Made by a program: the position numbers and the translations under genes. From positions 3,281,501 to 3,345,500 of the forward strand of contig JANTQA010000036.1 of the NCBI GenBank assembly GCA_027625915.1: a DNA stretch of 64,000 nucleotides. The letters are read 5' to 3'. The notes under the pieces are model-generated. The model was not told where the DNA came from. It did no database searches and saw only the letters and a list, made by a program, of their open reading frames with translations. Source of the stretch: Anaeramoeba flamelloides (taxonomy: Eukaryota; Metamonada; Anaeramoebidae). Shown piece after piece: positions 10,671 to 23,985 of the stretch (positions are counted from its first letter, which is position 1; each line of letters starts with the position of its first letter).

Positions 10671-12225
10671 ATAGGGATGTTTTTGTTAAGGATAAAACCA
10701 GAAAAAAATCCTCAAATTCCAATGGTTACAAATACGTACATATTAGATTTAAAATTACAAAAAAAAAAAAAACCAATTTGAAACTTTATTAATCTTACAT
10801 ATCTCAAAATATTTAATTATTATCACCAAAAAAATCCAATTAATAAAATATACAAATAAGTAAAATAACGGGAAAAAATCATTTATTCTATATAATTAAT
10901 AGAGTTCATGACCAAAAAATGAAATTATCAATAAAAACTTGAATTAAAAATTTATTTTGAGGTAATGAAATACATTTTAAAAATAAAATTTATTATCGAT
11001 CACAAAAAAATTTAAAGATTTCGACAAAAAAAATAATCAACTAAATAATAATGATTGTACCTAAAATGTACCAGTCACTCTAATTTAAATCTACTATACT
11101 TATGAAACGGTGTTGTTATTTTACCTTCTTGATTAATCAATTTCCACTTGTTATTTTAAAAGTAAATAAACAGTATAATAAAATATGCGAATTTATTAAA
11201 GAAAGAATATTCTAATACTTGAAAATATCTAAAAAAAGTGAAAGGGGTTTAATACTTAGTTTAACCAAATTTGGAATTTGTTCCCAAGTTAACGTAAAGA
11301 ATATTGTTTTTTTTAAAAAAAGTATTAAGTAGAAATTTTGGATAAAAATTAGCAACAAAAGAGTTATTTAAAAAGAATTTTTGTTACACATAAAAAATAA
11401 AAAATGAAATAATTTTTTAACATAACAGAATAAATAATACCTAAGGAACTAACTTTTAAGCAATACGACTGGTGATGATGGATTAAGTAAAAAAAAATTA
11501 GGTGTAAAATTGTTTTAAATAATCAAAAAAAAAAATTAATTCAATTGTCTATCTCATAAGTTGAGGAGAATTAATGGGATGAAAAAAAATTACTGATCAC
11601 ATTTCCCATATTAGTAAATTTGAAAAAAATTTTTTTTCAAGTTATTAATTTTTAATATAATATTTTTTATGATCAATTAAAAAATATTATTGGGAGGGAT
11701 ATAATCACAATACAAAAAAATTGGATGAAATGATCTAATTAGGAATTGGTAAAGAAATTGAAATTTTGACCTAATTTTTTTCACCAAATAGTATTTTTTT
11801 TGTATTAAAAATATAATCTTTTACTCTATTTTTAAAGTGTTTACAATTATAAGAGTTTTGAATGGGAAATCTAATTTTATTTTTTTGGAGTTACAAAAAT
11901 CAAAAATTAAACTTTTTTCATGGGGTTTTAAAATACAAATGCTCCCACCTAAAACCGAAATCATGAACACCCTTGTTTTCCTACACTTTAAAGCAATAAC
12001 ACTCTGTATGATATATAAAAGTTTTTTTCGTTGTTTTGAAGTTTTTTCGTTTGTGTTTTTTCATATCACAGAAACGAAAAGTATGATTTCAGAAAAATTC
12101 GAGAACTTTTTCAAAAAACAAAAAACGAAAACAATGAATGAAACGAAAAAACATATAAAAAATTAGAAAAAACACGATTTTATAAGTCTTTCATTGTTTT
12201 AAAACGAAAACCCGTAATACCTGTG

Positions 12226-12226
<1 letters not shown>
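10541..12226. mobile_element. Candidate TIR-C element of about 1.7 kb
   Basis: The left end TCACAGGTATGACG matches the reverse complement of the right end, TCACAGGTATTACG, and both ends abut (TA)n tracts, the usual target context of TA-specific transposons. An open frame of 109 codons at 11837-12166 shows no recognisable domain. The remainder is A/T-rich with nothing recognised. Confidence 0.6.
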
Positions 12227-12256
<30 letters not shown>

Positions 12257-12419
12257 TGTTGAATTGATTTAGAGGTTTTGAAATTTTTATAAAAAAAATC
12301 AAATCTTCTTAATTAAAATAAAAAATTTTGAAATTTTTGTTTTTTATTTTCTAATTAAGTTTATTTTTGATTAAGAAAGAAGATACATTTTACAATTTTT
12401 ACAAATTTTTAATATGTAA

Positions 12420-14000
12420 AAATTAACGAAAAAAAAATATTTATTGACTGTGATCAGATATTGTAACTTTGATACCGAAAAATCATTCACTGTTCTATTT
12501 GTGAAAACAAAGCGAAGCCAAGTAATTTCTAGTTGAATCTTATTTTTTTGATTTTTTGGAACATTTTTCTTGATTAAATTTACAGGTTTTATTAAATTCG
12601 GTTTTCTATCTTGAAATGTGTTTATAAAAATAAATGAAATTAATCCAAGAATAAACCAAAAAAATAGACCCAAAAAGCTGAGTATTTGTAAAAAAATCTA
12701 TTTTCTTTTTTGAAGAAAAAACAAGAAAGATCATTTTTCAATATAAATTCGTTGAAATCATGAATGAAAAGAAAAAAAGAGAAAATCTCAAAAGATTGTT
12801 TTTGAAAATCTTTTTAATTTACATGAACTCAAACAAGTTATTATCTTGAATTTCTCACCCCATTACTATTTATTATTCTTTTATAAAATATTTTTTTTAA
12901 AACTTAATTTTCAAAATTCAATTTTCAAATATTTTAATCAAAAAAAAACCAAAAAAGTGGAATACATTGGTGTAAATAACTTGTATTTTTTATTTTAACC
13001 CAAGATTACTAAAATTTAACTCCTCCAAAAAATATTTTTTTCCTGTATAAATAAAAGAAACAAATTAATGGGATGATAGCAGTATATAAACAAGAAATAA
13101 TGTACTTTAAATAACATTTTAATAAGAATTATGAAGATATTGAAAGATTAAAATGTAATATTTTTGGAATTTTTATATAATAATCATTTTATCTCAGCCT
13201 TTAATAAACATAACGAAATTTTTGAAATAAAAGTATATAATTTTAGTGAGCCATTTACAGTCAGTTTCACTTTTAAGGCACAAACTTTAAACCAAATTTA
13301 AGACACAATCAAAATCTCAAATTAAGGCACAAAATTCAAATTCCAAGAAAAATAAATTGTAAAAAAAAAATTCCAAATTTTGTGCCTTAATTTGAGATTT
13401 TTTTTGTGCCTTAAATTTGGTTTAAGGTTTGTGTATTAAAAGTGAAACTGACTGTAATTTAATCAAATATCTAACCTCTAAAGCCAATTTAATTCGAACC
13501 AAGAATATATATATGTATCTTCCTATCTTCAAATAACCAAGTATGGAAAATAAAAACACCAGTTAAATTTTTGTATTGGGTTAAAGGTTGTCAATATGGG
13601 TTATTGAAACCAACATAGTTTTTCAAAAATAAAATTAAAATGGTTTAATCCTTGGAATCGAAAAATTTACAAAAAATTCGACCCACAATAATCCAAAAAA
13701 TCGGTAAAAAAATCAATCAGAATTCAGAATTATTTTAAGTTTTCAATTTAATTGACAATAAATAATTATAAAATCAAAACAAATATATTAAATAATTCTT
13801 CATTTCTGAAGAATTATTTCCAAAAATGTCCAATTTTCAGAACCAAAACTATTATTAGATGAATGAAATGAAAATAGGATTTTGAAATTCATTTTTATAA
13901 TTCTGGAAATCATAAAAAAAATTTATTTCTCAAAATTTTTTACAATGAAGAACTAATAACATCAAATAAAAAAATAGGAATTGATAAAATATTTCAAATA
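12420..14000 (-). mobile_element. R3 repeat, copy 2 (interrupted)
   Basis: 12420-12960 is the inverted counterpart of 8280-8835, and 13630-14000 matches the distal part of the family, as at 55900-56180. Coding traces on the minus strand at 12430-12673 include NLIKKNVPKNQKNK and FTNRTVNDFSVSKLQYL. The intervening 12960-13630 is foreign to the family and includes a MITE-A copy. Confidence 0.65.
13256..13456. mobile_element. MITE-A copy 4
   Basis: Complete hairpin MITE with TACAGTCAGTTTCACTTTTA at the left and its complement, ending GACTGTA, at the right. TA lies at both borders. It is inserted in the sequence that interrupts R3 copy 2. Confidence 0.9.
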
Positions 14001-14093
14001 TAGATCAAGTCATACATGATTTTTATCATTTTTTCGTGACCAATTTAATCAATTTTTTGGATTTCCATCATTTAGTATGCATATATATATATA

Positions 14094-14682
14094 TATAAGC
14101 TGTTTCCAATAAAGTGGGGCAAATTTATTTTAAAATATATTTATGTAACTCATTCTTTAAAATAGGATTTAAATATCCAAAATCATTAAACACCATTTAT
14201 AGATTCTTGATAATAATTCAATTTGTTTCTTAGTATTGTTTTGCAGAAATAAAATATATTAAAATTTATGATCTCGATTTTATCTGATATTTTTTTATGG
14301 TTAAAATTGGTGTTTATTATTTTCTTTTTGATCGAAAAAAATATTTTCATAACTTGTATAATCTCAACAAAATTTACAATATAATTAAAAACATATAACT
14401 GCGTTTTCGTGTTTAAAAAATCATTTGTTCCCATTCCATATTTCCGATTTTTTATTGAAATTGGTCGTACATTGTTTTAGCCAAAAAAAGATCTATTTTT
14501 TTTTTCATTTTTTGGGAATATTTCAACTAACATGCTTTGAATTAAATATATAAGTGGTTGATTCAATCGGTATAAATATTAAACTTAATTTGGTATTATT
14601 GATTAATGATTACCATCACTAAAAAAGATTATTTTTTATGAAATGTAAAAAAAATGCCCCACTTTTATGGAAATACCTTATA
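14094..14682. mobile_element. TIR-D element, mariner-like termini
   Basis: Left end TATAAGCTGTTTCCAATAAA followed by GTGGGGC. Reverse complement of the right end TATAAGGTATTTCCATAAAA followed by GTGGGGC. The element is about 590 bp with TA at both borders. An open frame of 82 codons inside (14186-14434, minus) is not recognised and is probably fortuitous. Confidence 0.75.
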
Positions 14683-15349
14683 TGCGTGTGTGTATGTGTA
14701 TTAAATTAGAATGTAGTCATAACTATCTGAGTTATTAAAATATTATGTAAACATATTAAACAAAAAAATGAAGAATTCAATTTCACATAAATGGTGGCAC
14801 TAATAATTTCAAAAATTTTCCTTACCCTATTAAAATCGAGAACATAGTATTTATATATTCTGTTGAATTTATCAAAACTACCCTAACTTTAAAATAGATC
14901 ATTTTTTTTTTTGAAAATAATTTGAATATTAATTTCCTCTGACTGGTTTTAGCTTTTGGAATTTTTTTTTTATTAGATAAACAATAGATTTTCGAAACTA
15001 AAACAAGAATTAAAGAAATCTCTGCTAGATATTCTTGAGATTTCCTTTTTTATCTGTAAAATCAAAAGAATATATACATAAAACAGAAAACCCCAACAAA
15101 ATCATCATTATATTTTTTTTTAATTTATAAAAATAAAAGAAAAATGAGTTGAATTTTTTTTTATTTCTGAAATTAAAAAAAAATAGGTCGATGAGGTTTT
15201 ATATGATTTAATTGAATTAGTTGAAATCAGTCGTTTTTACTCTGATTTTTTGAATTATGAAAAATCAAAAGTTAACATTTCTGTTTTTTTTTTTATGTTT
15301 ATTTATAAAATCAAGATTTTTCTATATTCTTTTAAATTCTCAAAAACAT

Positions 15350-15935
15350 TTATTTTTTTTTAATTTTTGAAAATAAATAAAATTTATTTAATTTTCTTTT
15401 CATTTCTAAAATTAAAATAAACTTAGGTACTCTACAACACTTGGTGACACTTGATGACACAACTATTAATTACTATTATTTTGAATAGAGATTATTTTTA
15501 AATAATTTTAGGGGGTGTTGTCAAGTGCTGTAAAGTGTCTAGATTACAGTCAGTTTCACTTTTAAGGCACAAACTTTCAACGAAATTTAAGGCACAATAA
15601 AAATCTCAAATGAAGGCACGAAATTCAAATTCTAGTAAAAATAAATTGTAAAAAAAAAATTCCAAATTTTGTGCCTTAATTTGAGATTTTTTTGTGTCTT
15701 AAATTTCGTTGAAAGTTTGTGCTTTAAAAGTGGAACTGGCTGTAATTTTGTTTTTAATTTTTGAAAATAATATCAATTTATTTTATTTTCTTTTCATTTC
15801 TAAAATTAAAATAAACTTAGGTATCTACAACACTTGGTGACACTTGATGACACGACTGTTAATTAATATTATTTTGAATAGAGATTATTTTTAAATAATT
15901 TTGTTGAGTGTTGTCAAGTGCTGTAAATTGTCTAG
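15350..15935. repeat. Local direct repeat flanking a MITE-A copy
   Basis: The units at about 15355-15544 and 15745-15935 both run from TTTTTAATTTTTGAAAATAA through CTACAACACTTGGTGACAC to AGTGCTGTAAA and TGTCTAG. MITE-A copy 5 separates them. Segmental copy 1 has only one unit (1510-1700), directly preceded by its MITE. Confidence 0.8.
15545..15744. mobile_element. MITE-A copy 5
   Basis: Hairpin MITE starting TACAGTCAGTTTCACTTTTA and ending GGCTGTA, lying between two direct repeats. It has no coding capacity. Confidence 0.9.
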
Positions 15936-16004
15936 CTTTTTCAGATTCAAAAGAAAAGAGAAAAATCTTTGATTTTAATAATTTTTTTTAAATTCTGGAC
16001 AATA

Positions 16005-16310
16005 TAAAGAACTTTCCAACTTGAAATGTTTTCTAGTTATCTAATTTTGTATTTATCAAGTTCAATTTCTAATCCTTTTAAGTTATTTGATTAAGAGTTA
16101 ATATTTTCTAATTTCTGTTCTCTGAATTTAATATTTTAAACTATTTCATAAAAATATCAAAAATTTACTTTTTGAATTCGTTTAAATCTTCTTTTATATA
16201 TTGTATTTCGTACTGAGTCACTTTTTGATTCAGTTTGAAATACAAGTACAGGAGAGTATTTATTCATGAATAATATTTTTTTTTTTTTTTTTTATTAATT
16301 CACAAACAAT
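16005..16310 (-). mobile_element. LINE reverse-transcriptase relict in segmental copy 2
   Basis: Matches 47600-47880 in order, with landmarks CTTTCCAACTTG, ATTTATCAAGTTCAATTTCTAA, TCTGTTCTCTGAATTT and GGAGAGT. It is the counterpart of the relict at 1781-2650 but without the TIR insertion. The frame is lost. Beyond it, 16310-18739 holds the relict of a TIR-D-like sequence and the A/T-rich gene 3' flank, with no gene recognised. Confidence 0.7.
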
Positions 16311-18739
16311 GCATCTTTTTTTTTTTTTTCATTTTATGAAAAAATTTGATTAATACATTTTGAAATAAATATAATTGATGCTTGATTTACCAAGTATTAA
16401 TATTAAATCTATTTTATATTACCAATTAATAAATAATTCCACCAGTAAAGATGATTTTTTATTGTCTAAAATGATAAAAAAATGACACACCTCTTCAACT
16501 TTACCGTTTTTAGTGAAATATTAAGATCTTTTTATGAAAACAAATTATTATTTCGATTTAGAAATAATTGGAATAATTGCAAACAACCAATATCAATTTT
16601 GAAACTTCAATACTGAAATGTTTGAAATTATTAATAATTTAAAATTTTTTATTTTTATTTATTTGATTATATTTCATTTTCTTTTTTTTTTTTTTCAATA
16701 TCTTTGTTTTTGAATTTTTTTAGTAATAATTTTGTTTCCAATCATTTTATTAAAAGAAATGCAATCATATTAGTTATAATATTAGCTAAAATTATACTGT
16801 ATTTAAAAAACTCTAAATAACTTTTATAGTTCTAGGTAAATAGTGGGTACTTTTGTTGAATAAACTCTATTTAGTAAACAATAATAAAAATTAATAAATT
16901 GATATTCTAAATTTATTAGTAATCTTATTTTTATTATGAATCTTAATATTAAACGATATTAATATAAAAATTATTTGTTTATTTTTTGATTAACAATTTA
17001 TTAATATTATACATAATCATGATAGACCAAAACGAATAAAAAATTCTTCAAAAAAATAAAACGAAGAAAATTTTCAAAATGATTGATAGATAATTTTAGA
17101 TCAAGAAATTTGTTTTCTTTTAGATTTTTCGACTGTATTCAAAAAAAAAAGGTAAGGAAAATTTTTGTTTTGAAAGCAGAAGAAGTGATATCAAAAGAGA
17201 GAATCACCATTGTTTATCAGAATATCAGAAATTTATTTAACTTGATTTTAATAAATAGTATAACTTTGATATTATTATCAATCAAAATATAACTTATCTT
17301 TAATTAATTGTAAAATGTGGATATATAAGATGCAAAGAAAAGGTACACTCAAATTATTTAAATGGTTGTAAATGAAAAAGAAAAAAAAATTACAAAACAT
17401 AAAAAAAAAAAAAGTAAAAGAAAAAAAAACAAATAGAAGAACATTAAAAAAGATGAAAGAAAAAATATCTATCATAATCAATTGGTAAAAAATAAATTCT
17501 CTTTCGTTCAAAGTGGTGTATTTTTGTTCAATAAATAGAACATGTTCTATGATTGTAATTCAATATTCTGCTCATAAATAAATTTTCAATTTTAGGATTT
17601 GATCATTTTTTCTCATTTAGTAAATATTTTTCTAATTTCGTTATATTTTATTTTATTTTTTTTTCTTTTTTTTTTATTTTTAGATATTTCAATTTGATTA
17701 AAAAATAATTATTTGAAACTCTAAATTAACTTAAAGAAAAGTGAGGCTTTAGAATTTCTTTTACAATCAAATACATTTACTATTAAAAAAATCTCATTGT
17801 AAACAATTTTTATTATCTCAATAACTTGAGTATTTATCACCAGATGCTTCATTGATGTTAGGCTCAATTTTTTTTACCATTTTATTTTTTTCGAAAATTT
17901 AAATTTTATCCAGAAATTTCTTTGATTAATACTAACTTTAATCTGAAATTTATTATTTCTCAGTTTTTTTAAACTATTTTATGTTGGTTGATTTTTAAAA
18001 AAAAAAAGTTAATTTATCATTTTTATCTATTCACATTTGGATATAATATGGTTTAATGAAAATCCAAATCTATTTGTGTAATTTAGAACATCCAAAATAC
18101 CAGAATCAATACTTTTGGTTAATTTAATATACTTTAATGGGTAAATATGAATGTTCATTGGGGAAGTTGTTGGTTAATTGTTTTTATTTCATTTTTCTTT
18201 TTGTTCTTATTTTTTTTTCAACTCTTTTTTATTTTTTCTATTTTACTTTTTAGTTTTTATTTTATTTTCAAGTTATTCATACTGTTGTGTTTCACCATCT
18301 CTTAGTATTATCAAGTAACCATTTGTTCTTTTTCATTTGTAATTCTTTTTCCAATTAAAGAGTAAATCCAGACCAAGAAAAAAAATGGTTTGAAAATAAG
18401 TATAGTTTATTTTTTTTAAGTTTTATTTTGAAAATATGTAAAATTTGAATTTACAAAAATTAGAATCAAATTTATAAATTGTTTATTTGATTTTCAGTAC
18501 ATCCATTTCATAAATTAAAATATAAATTTCAGAGATAAAGTTTCAGATCTCAACAAGATTTTTATTTTTTTTTATATGAATATATATATATGTTCCTTAA
18601 TTATAAATTTGTTTTATGAAAAGATTAAAATGTCATAAATTCTTTTCAAATATTAATTATTTTTTTTTATTATTATCATTATTATTATTTTTCTTTTAAC
18701 AAAATTGAATAAGATATTTAAATATTCATATTAAAAAAA

Positions 18740-20815
18740 TTAAAGTTTATTTTTTATTTCATTCAATTGGCTGAGAATATTTGAATTTTCATTTAGTTGG
18801 TAATATTCGATTGAGTCTTCTAATTCTTCAGTAACTAATAGGGGGTCATGGTCAGCTGTTAATTCGATTTTCTCAGTATAAAAATATTTGATTAGAATTT
18901 CGATACTTTCAATTGATTTTCCAGAATAGTCTTTGACTGATTGAGATTCTTCTGTTATATTTTCAAACATTTCTCTGAATAATCCACTTCTTGTTAACAA
19001 AATAATTTTGTGAACCGCAATTTCTTCATATTCATCCTCATCCTCATCCTCGTCCTTATCCTCATCCTCATCATCATCATTTTTTATTAAAAGTGTGAAA
19101 TCTTTGGAATCTTCATCATTAAATAAATCATGTAGATCTTGTTGAAAAGTATTTTTTGGTGGGTAGGATATATTTAATGAATTGAAAATTTGTTTCAGCA
19201 AATCAACATTTGTTATTTCATCAAAATAAACCCATTTTAAAAACAATAGTATTTCTTGTTTTGAAAATGATTCTTTATTTAACAAATCTTCAATTGTTGA
19301 TATTTGTAAATTGGTTCTTGATTCAACAATGATTTTGTGAATTGGAAATTGTGTATTTTCATTCAGTGATAATTTTGAATCACAAAATATTTTGGATTCA
19401 AATAATTTTTGAAAATCTTGAATAAGGCAATTATTGTAAGAAGGATAAAGATAAATACATTCTGTTCCACATGTGATCTTGAGTTTTATTGAAGGATTGT
19501 TTTGAAAAATTTTGGGTAAATTGAATTTATGAGGTGTTTGTATAATAATATTTCCATATTGGTCAGTTGGATGATTATTTGTATCAAATCCCCAACCAAA
19601 TAATTCGTTTTCATTTGTTAAGGCTAAAGATATTCTTGTGCCTCCAAAATATTCAACAACTTTTTTGTTTTTGAGTTCTTCAATTTCAGTAAATGTTGAT
19701 TTGTTTGTAGTAAATCCATTCAAGCCAACACGGCCACACCCATAAGTTTTCCCTTCTTTGGTGATTAATATAGAATAACCATCATTGGTTTGAAGATCCA
19801 AGATATCTTCAGCTTTCCATTTGGGGACTTTAACAGGTGATTTTTGATTGGCGCTATTTCCAATTCCCACGCATCCAGATTGGTTTGCTCCAGCAACATA
19901 CAAATCATTGTTTTTGGTTGTAAAAAAAAAACTATAACCTTGAACTCCTCCAAATACTCTGGTTACATTTTCAAAGATCAAAACTGGAAGGTTTTTTGCT
20001 TGGTTTGAAGTTCCATCTCCAAGTCTTCCTTTTGGGTTTTTGTTTGGAAATTTTTTTCGTTTGGGTTTATTGGTTTATTGTGTTTTGGGGTTGGGTTTTT
20101 TTCAAATTTTCAAAAAAGAAAAAAAAGAAGAAAAAGAAAAAAAAGAGAAAGAAAAAAAAAAAAAGAAGAAAAAAAAGAAGAGAAATTTTTTTAAAAAAGT
20201 CTGTTTTTTTTTCTGAATTATGTTCTTTTTTGAATTATTTTTCAAAAGATTCAAATCAGAAAAAATTCAAAAAGAAATGAAAAATTAAATGAAAAAGAAA
20301 TTTATTTTACCCAAGTTATAACCATTTCCAAAAAGTTTACCATCTTTACAAACAAAATAATTGGACCATCCTACCATTGCAAATGTATCAACTTTTCGAT
20401 TGTTTTCTTTTTTGTTAAAAAAAGGAACTGGTCTTATTTTATCAAAGGTGCTTGATTGAGGATCAGACAAAGGAACTTCACAATAAGAACTATTTTGTGA
20501 AAGTGAAAAAACCTTTCCTGATTTGGTTAAAATCAAATAAGTTGAATAACCTGATTGGATATCTTTGATCTCTTCATTTTCAATTGTGAATGATTTTGGT
20601 TCGGAGTTTGCTTGGTGAAATTCTAAATTATTGATTCCTTTCCAAATCAAACAGTTCTGATTGTAACCAGAAACGATTTTTCTCACTTTGTTTGCATTTT
20701 TGATCTTTGAAAGAGGAGTCCACCATGGAGATTTGTTTTCATTTTGGTTGATCAATTGGTTTATTGAATTATTTCGTTTTCCTGAATAAAAAATTTGTGT
20801 TTTGGTTTGGGTCAT
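18740..20815 (-). CDS. RCC1-repeat and BTB-domain protein, copy 2 (two exons)
   Basis: Exon 1 is 20311-20815 and exon 2 is 18740-20028. The 282-base intron has the same donor, acceptor and phase as copy 1. The product is 597 residues, with the same layout: RCC1-type propeller (1 to about 355), degenerate BTB-like segment (about 376-465), and BTB domain with the acidic insert at about 485-505. Relative to copy 1 there are 11 changes in exon 1, one just after the intron, and 17 in the next 273 residues; the last 140 residues are identical. Both copies have intact frames and splice sites, so both are likely functional. Sequence similarity upstream of the ATG ends after about 40 bases, so the two genes probably have different promoters. 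Confidence 0.9.
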
Positions 20816-20889
20816 TTTCAAATGATTAATTTGGGTTTTGGTTTCAGTGAAAAAAGTTTGTAAATTAATGGAAAAAAAAATGAAAAAAT

Positions 20890-21617
20890 GAAATTGACTG
20901 AATCAACCTCGATGAAAAATTTGCTGTTTATTTTTCCTCTATTTGGAATTAATTTGTTATATCTATAAAGAGAAGAATGCTTGGTGTGAGTTTCTTCTTC
21001 TTAGAGTTCTGATCATTAAAGTATCGAAAGTTTTTTTTTACCTCAAAATGTTGTTTTGCAATTTCCTATTTTTAGTGTTTCTTCATTAGGTAATATATCC
21101 ACTTATCTTGGAACTATTTCAAAACTAAAGCAATATTTAAAGAGGTGTGTTGTTATAGATGTTGTTTGGTGAATTTGGAGATCATTTGTATTTTCTCTCT
21201 TTGAAAATTTTTTATTCTTTTGGATTTTTTTGTTTGTCAAAAATTACTTTGATTTTTTTAGAAAGTTTTTAATTTGACAAATAAATTTAAAAATTGAATA
21301 AGAGTTATATAAAATATTCAAAATGAATTCTACCTTGATGAAATTGAATTAGTATATAAAAATAGTTATTTCAGATCTCTAAGAATACTTATTATTCGAG
21401 ATTTTTTTAGATTGTAGAATCGGGATTCTTTTCACGATAAAACCCCTTTATTTATTATTTTGAAGAGCAGATAGATCATGCATTTTTCTTCTTATAATTC
21501 GAGTAGTATTTGGATAACAAAATCAAATATAGAATTTTATCAAAATTGGTTTATTATTAAAGAATTGTCAAAAAAAATCGAGGTCGATTCAATGAAATTG
21601 ACCTCATGAGTTTTTGA
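20890..21617. mobile_element. Possible TIR element
   Basis: TGAATCAACCTCGATGAAAA near 20901 matches the reverse complement of the region near 21580, TGAATCGACCTCGATTTTTT. Inside lies unremarkable A/T-rich sequence. The right terminus also contains a short GAGGTC..GACCTC hairpin. No second copy was seen. Confidence 0.4.
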
Positions 21618-23437
21618 CAATAATGTTCAAACCAACAAGTATAATCAATTATCAAAAAATAATTTTTCAAATGTAAAGACTCCCTTCCCAAACTGGTTCT
21701 TGTTGAGTTATTGTGTTATTTCACTTTCATTTCTCAAAAAGAATTTTCCTTCTGAAGAAAATGAACAAAAAAAAAAACATTTTTTATCATCTTTGCCTTT
21801 TCACGCGGACTTTTTTTCTTTCTTTTTCACATGAAAAGAAAAATGAAAATAACAAAAAAATAAATTAAAAAAAATTGTATTTCGGGATTTTCAAGTGCAA
21901 GATTAAATTTTAGAACATTCCAAACTTTTCAAAGAAGTTGTAGTAAATATGAAGACAAACCAAAGGAATTATTGTGAGTTTATAGATTTAGAATGGAAAT
22001 TCGAAAATATTAAAATAAAATTTTGGATTGATCTAAAGGCGAAAATTTCTGAAAATGTGATAAATGTTCCTTTTTTCTAAAGAGGGTAGCTACACCGTAA
22101 TACATGTTAAAAATTTGAGAGAGATGAGAAAAGAGTCTTTTATTTTTGTGTTGTGTGATCTTAGATTCTCTAAAATTATTTGATATTTTTTTTGTAATAA
22201 TGCTAAACAATAACAAAAAAAGAAAAAAGAATTGATAAAATTGGTTAGATTTTTATTTTTTTATCTAATACATATTTTTTTATTAGGAGAAGATAATTTT
22301 AGATTCTTAGAATAAAACATATAGCTATTTTGTGATTTAAATTTTGATAGAAGATAATCATATCCACTTCTCCAATTCCACCAAATCCAAATTTTTAAAA
22401 ACCCTAGCCAGATATGTTTTGGGATAATAATTATTATTTTTTTGGAATCTTCTAGCTATTAAAGTACTCTTCGTATTTCCTTTTATGATTCTCTCAATTG
22501 TAATTTTGTCATTCTTTTTTAAACAAAATACATTTATCACACATGTCACTGATAAAAAAAAATTCTTATTGCTTTTTGTTATCATTATAAAAAAATTCAA
22601 AAATGATGAAAAAATAACAAATGAAAAAATTAAATACGACAATAGAATTTTGAGGGAAGGATAAAAGATAAGTCGTTCAATATTCGAAATACTATTTTTT
22701 GCAATTCAACTCAACATTCTATTGTGGCAATTTCTTTGAGACTTTGAAAAAAAAAATTAAACAATCTAATGAATGAAGTATTTTAAATAATAAAAATCAA
22801 TGAGTTACAACCAAAGTAAAAATGATATTTTCTGATCCTCTTCAAAATTGCAAAAAATAAAAAAAATTCCTTTACCATGTCTACTCTCTTAAAGAATTTC
22901 TTATCATGTAAATTTTATTGAGATTACACAATTCTCTCAAGGGGTTTTTTCTATATCATTTCACCATTTTCACCAGAAAACGTTGTTATTAAGACAAAAT
23001 TCAAAAAAAAATATAAATAAATTTTGAAATTGAAAAACCCATAAAAAATTTCTTACAGTAAGACCGGAATTATTTTTACATATTATATTTGAAAATAATT
23101 ATATCATTTCAAAGTCCGATCCATTTTTCTCTTAATTCAATATTCAATAGAGTATTAAATTATTTCAAAAATAATTATTTTCTTGAAAGAAGAAATAAAT
23201 CTTGATGTCTATAAAGGGAATTTTACAAAAATATAACTTGGAAAAAAAAAAAAATAAGTTTTGGAATTAAGGTAGTATAATAATATCTACGTACTTTCAA
23301 AAATACTACAATAATATTTTGTCTAAGAAAAAAATATTATTTTTTTTTCAAAAATCCAGATTATTAACATTTTTTATTATTGTTTTAACCAAAAAAAAAA
23401 AATAACAGAAAAAGCAAATTATCAATATATATATATA
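21618..23437. other. A/T-rich stretch with unassigned open frames
   Basis: Two minus-strand open frames (22010-22216 and 22358-22642) have fairly balanced amino-acid use, for example TLIARRFQKNNNYYPKTYLA in the second. They match no family I recognise. They may be relicts of a mobile element. Nothing else is supported here. Confidence 0.3.
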
Positions 23438-23970
23438 AACCCCAATTCAAAATTTTTAACACACCAAAATTCAATTTGTGAAGAAAAAATCTTATTTAAT
23501 CAATTCAAGAAGATTTACCAAATTAGAACCATTCACGAATTGAAATGTTAACACTTGTTTATAAATTACAATACTCACAAAACAATAAATAAATAATTAT
23601 CAATACAAATAAATCAAGGGTGTGTTAAAATTTTGGAGAGAGCAAAACAAAAAAATTGTTTAGTAAATTTGTTTAAATTCTATTAGAAATTATTCATTGA
23701 TCAAATGGTTAGGTACTAGCAACTAATTTTATTTGAGTTCTTCTATTTGGAACAACTCAACTTTAACCTAATATTAATTGTTCAAAAAAATTTTGATCCA
23801 ACAAAACAAATTACGTAATACAAACAATTAAATGAAAACAAAAACTAAAAGATGAAAAAATGATTTTCATATTTCACAAAAATCAAAATTATCTCCAATT
23901 TCAATGAAATTGTATTATTTTGATTGTTTGGAACGTTTTAGCTGTGTGGAAAATTTTGAATTTTAGTTTC
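23438..23970. mobile_element. TIR-Q element, copy 1
   Basis: Left end AACCCCAATTCAAAATTTTT. Reverse complement of the right end AAACTAAAATTCAAAATTTT. It is flanked by TA and is about 535 bp. It is matched nearly base for base by 50934-51469. There is an internal inverted motif (TTAACACACC and GGTGTGTTAA). No coding region is present. It fits a Tc1/mariner-like MITE. Confidence 0.8.
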
Positions 23971-23985
23971 TATATATATATATAT

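Larger units (their letters stand above)
14735..20860. repeat. Segmental duplication, copy 2
   Basis: Partner of 690-7590 in direct orientation. It lacks the 2012-2580 insertion and the inverted-repeat/double-MITE structure of copy 1. It carries instead a local tandem duplication around a MITE (15350-15935). Long stretches, such as 17420-17760 against 4160-4500 and the 3' 420 bases of the gene, are almost identical. Other parts are visibly diverged. Confidence 0.9.
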
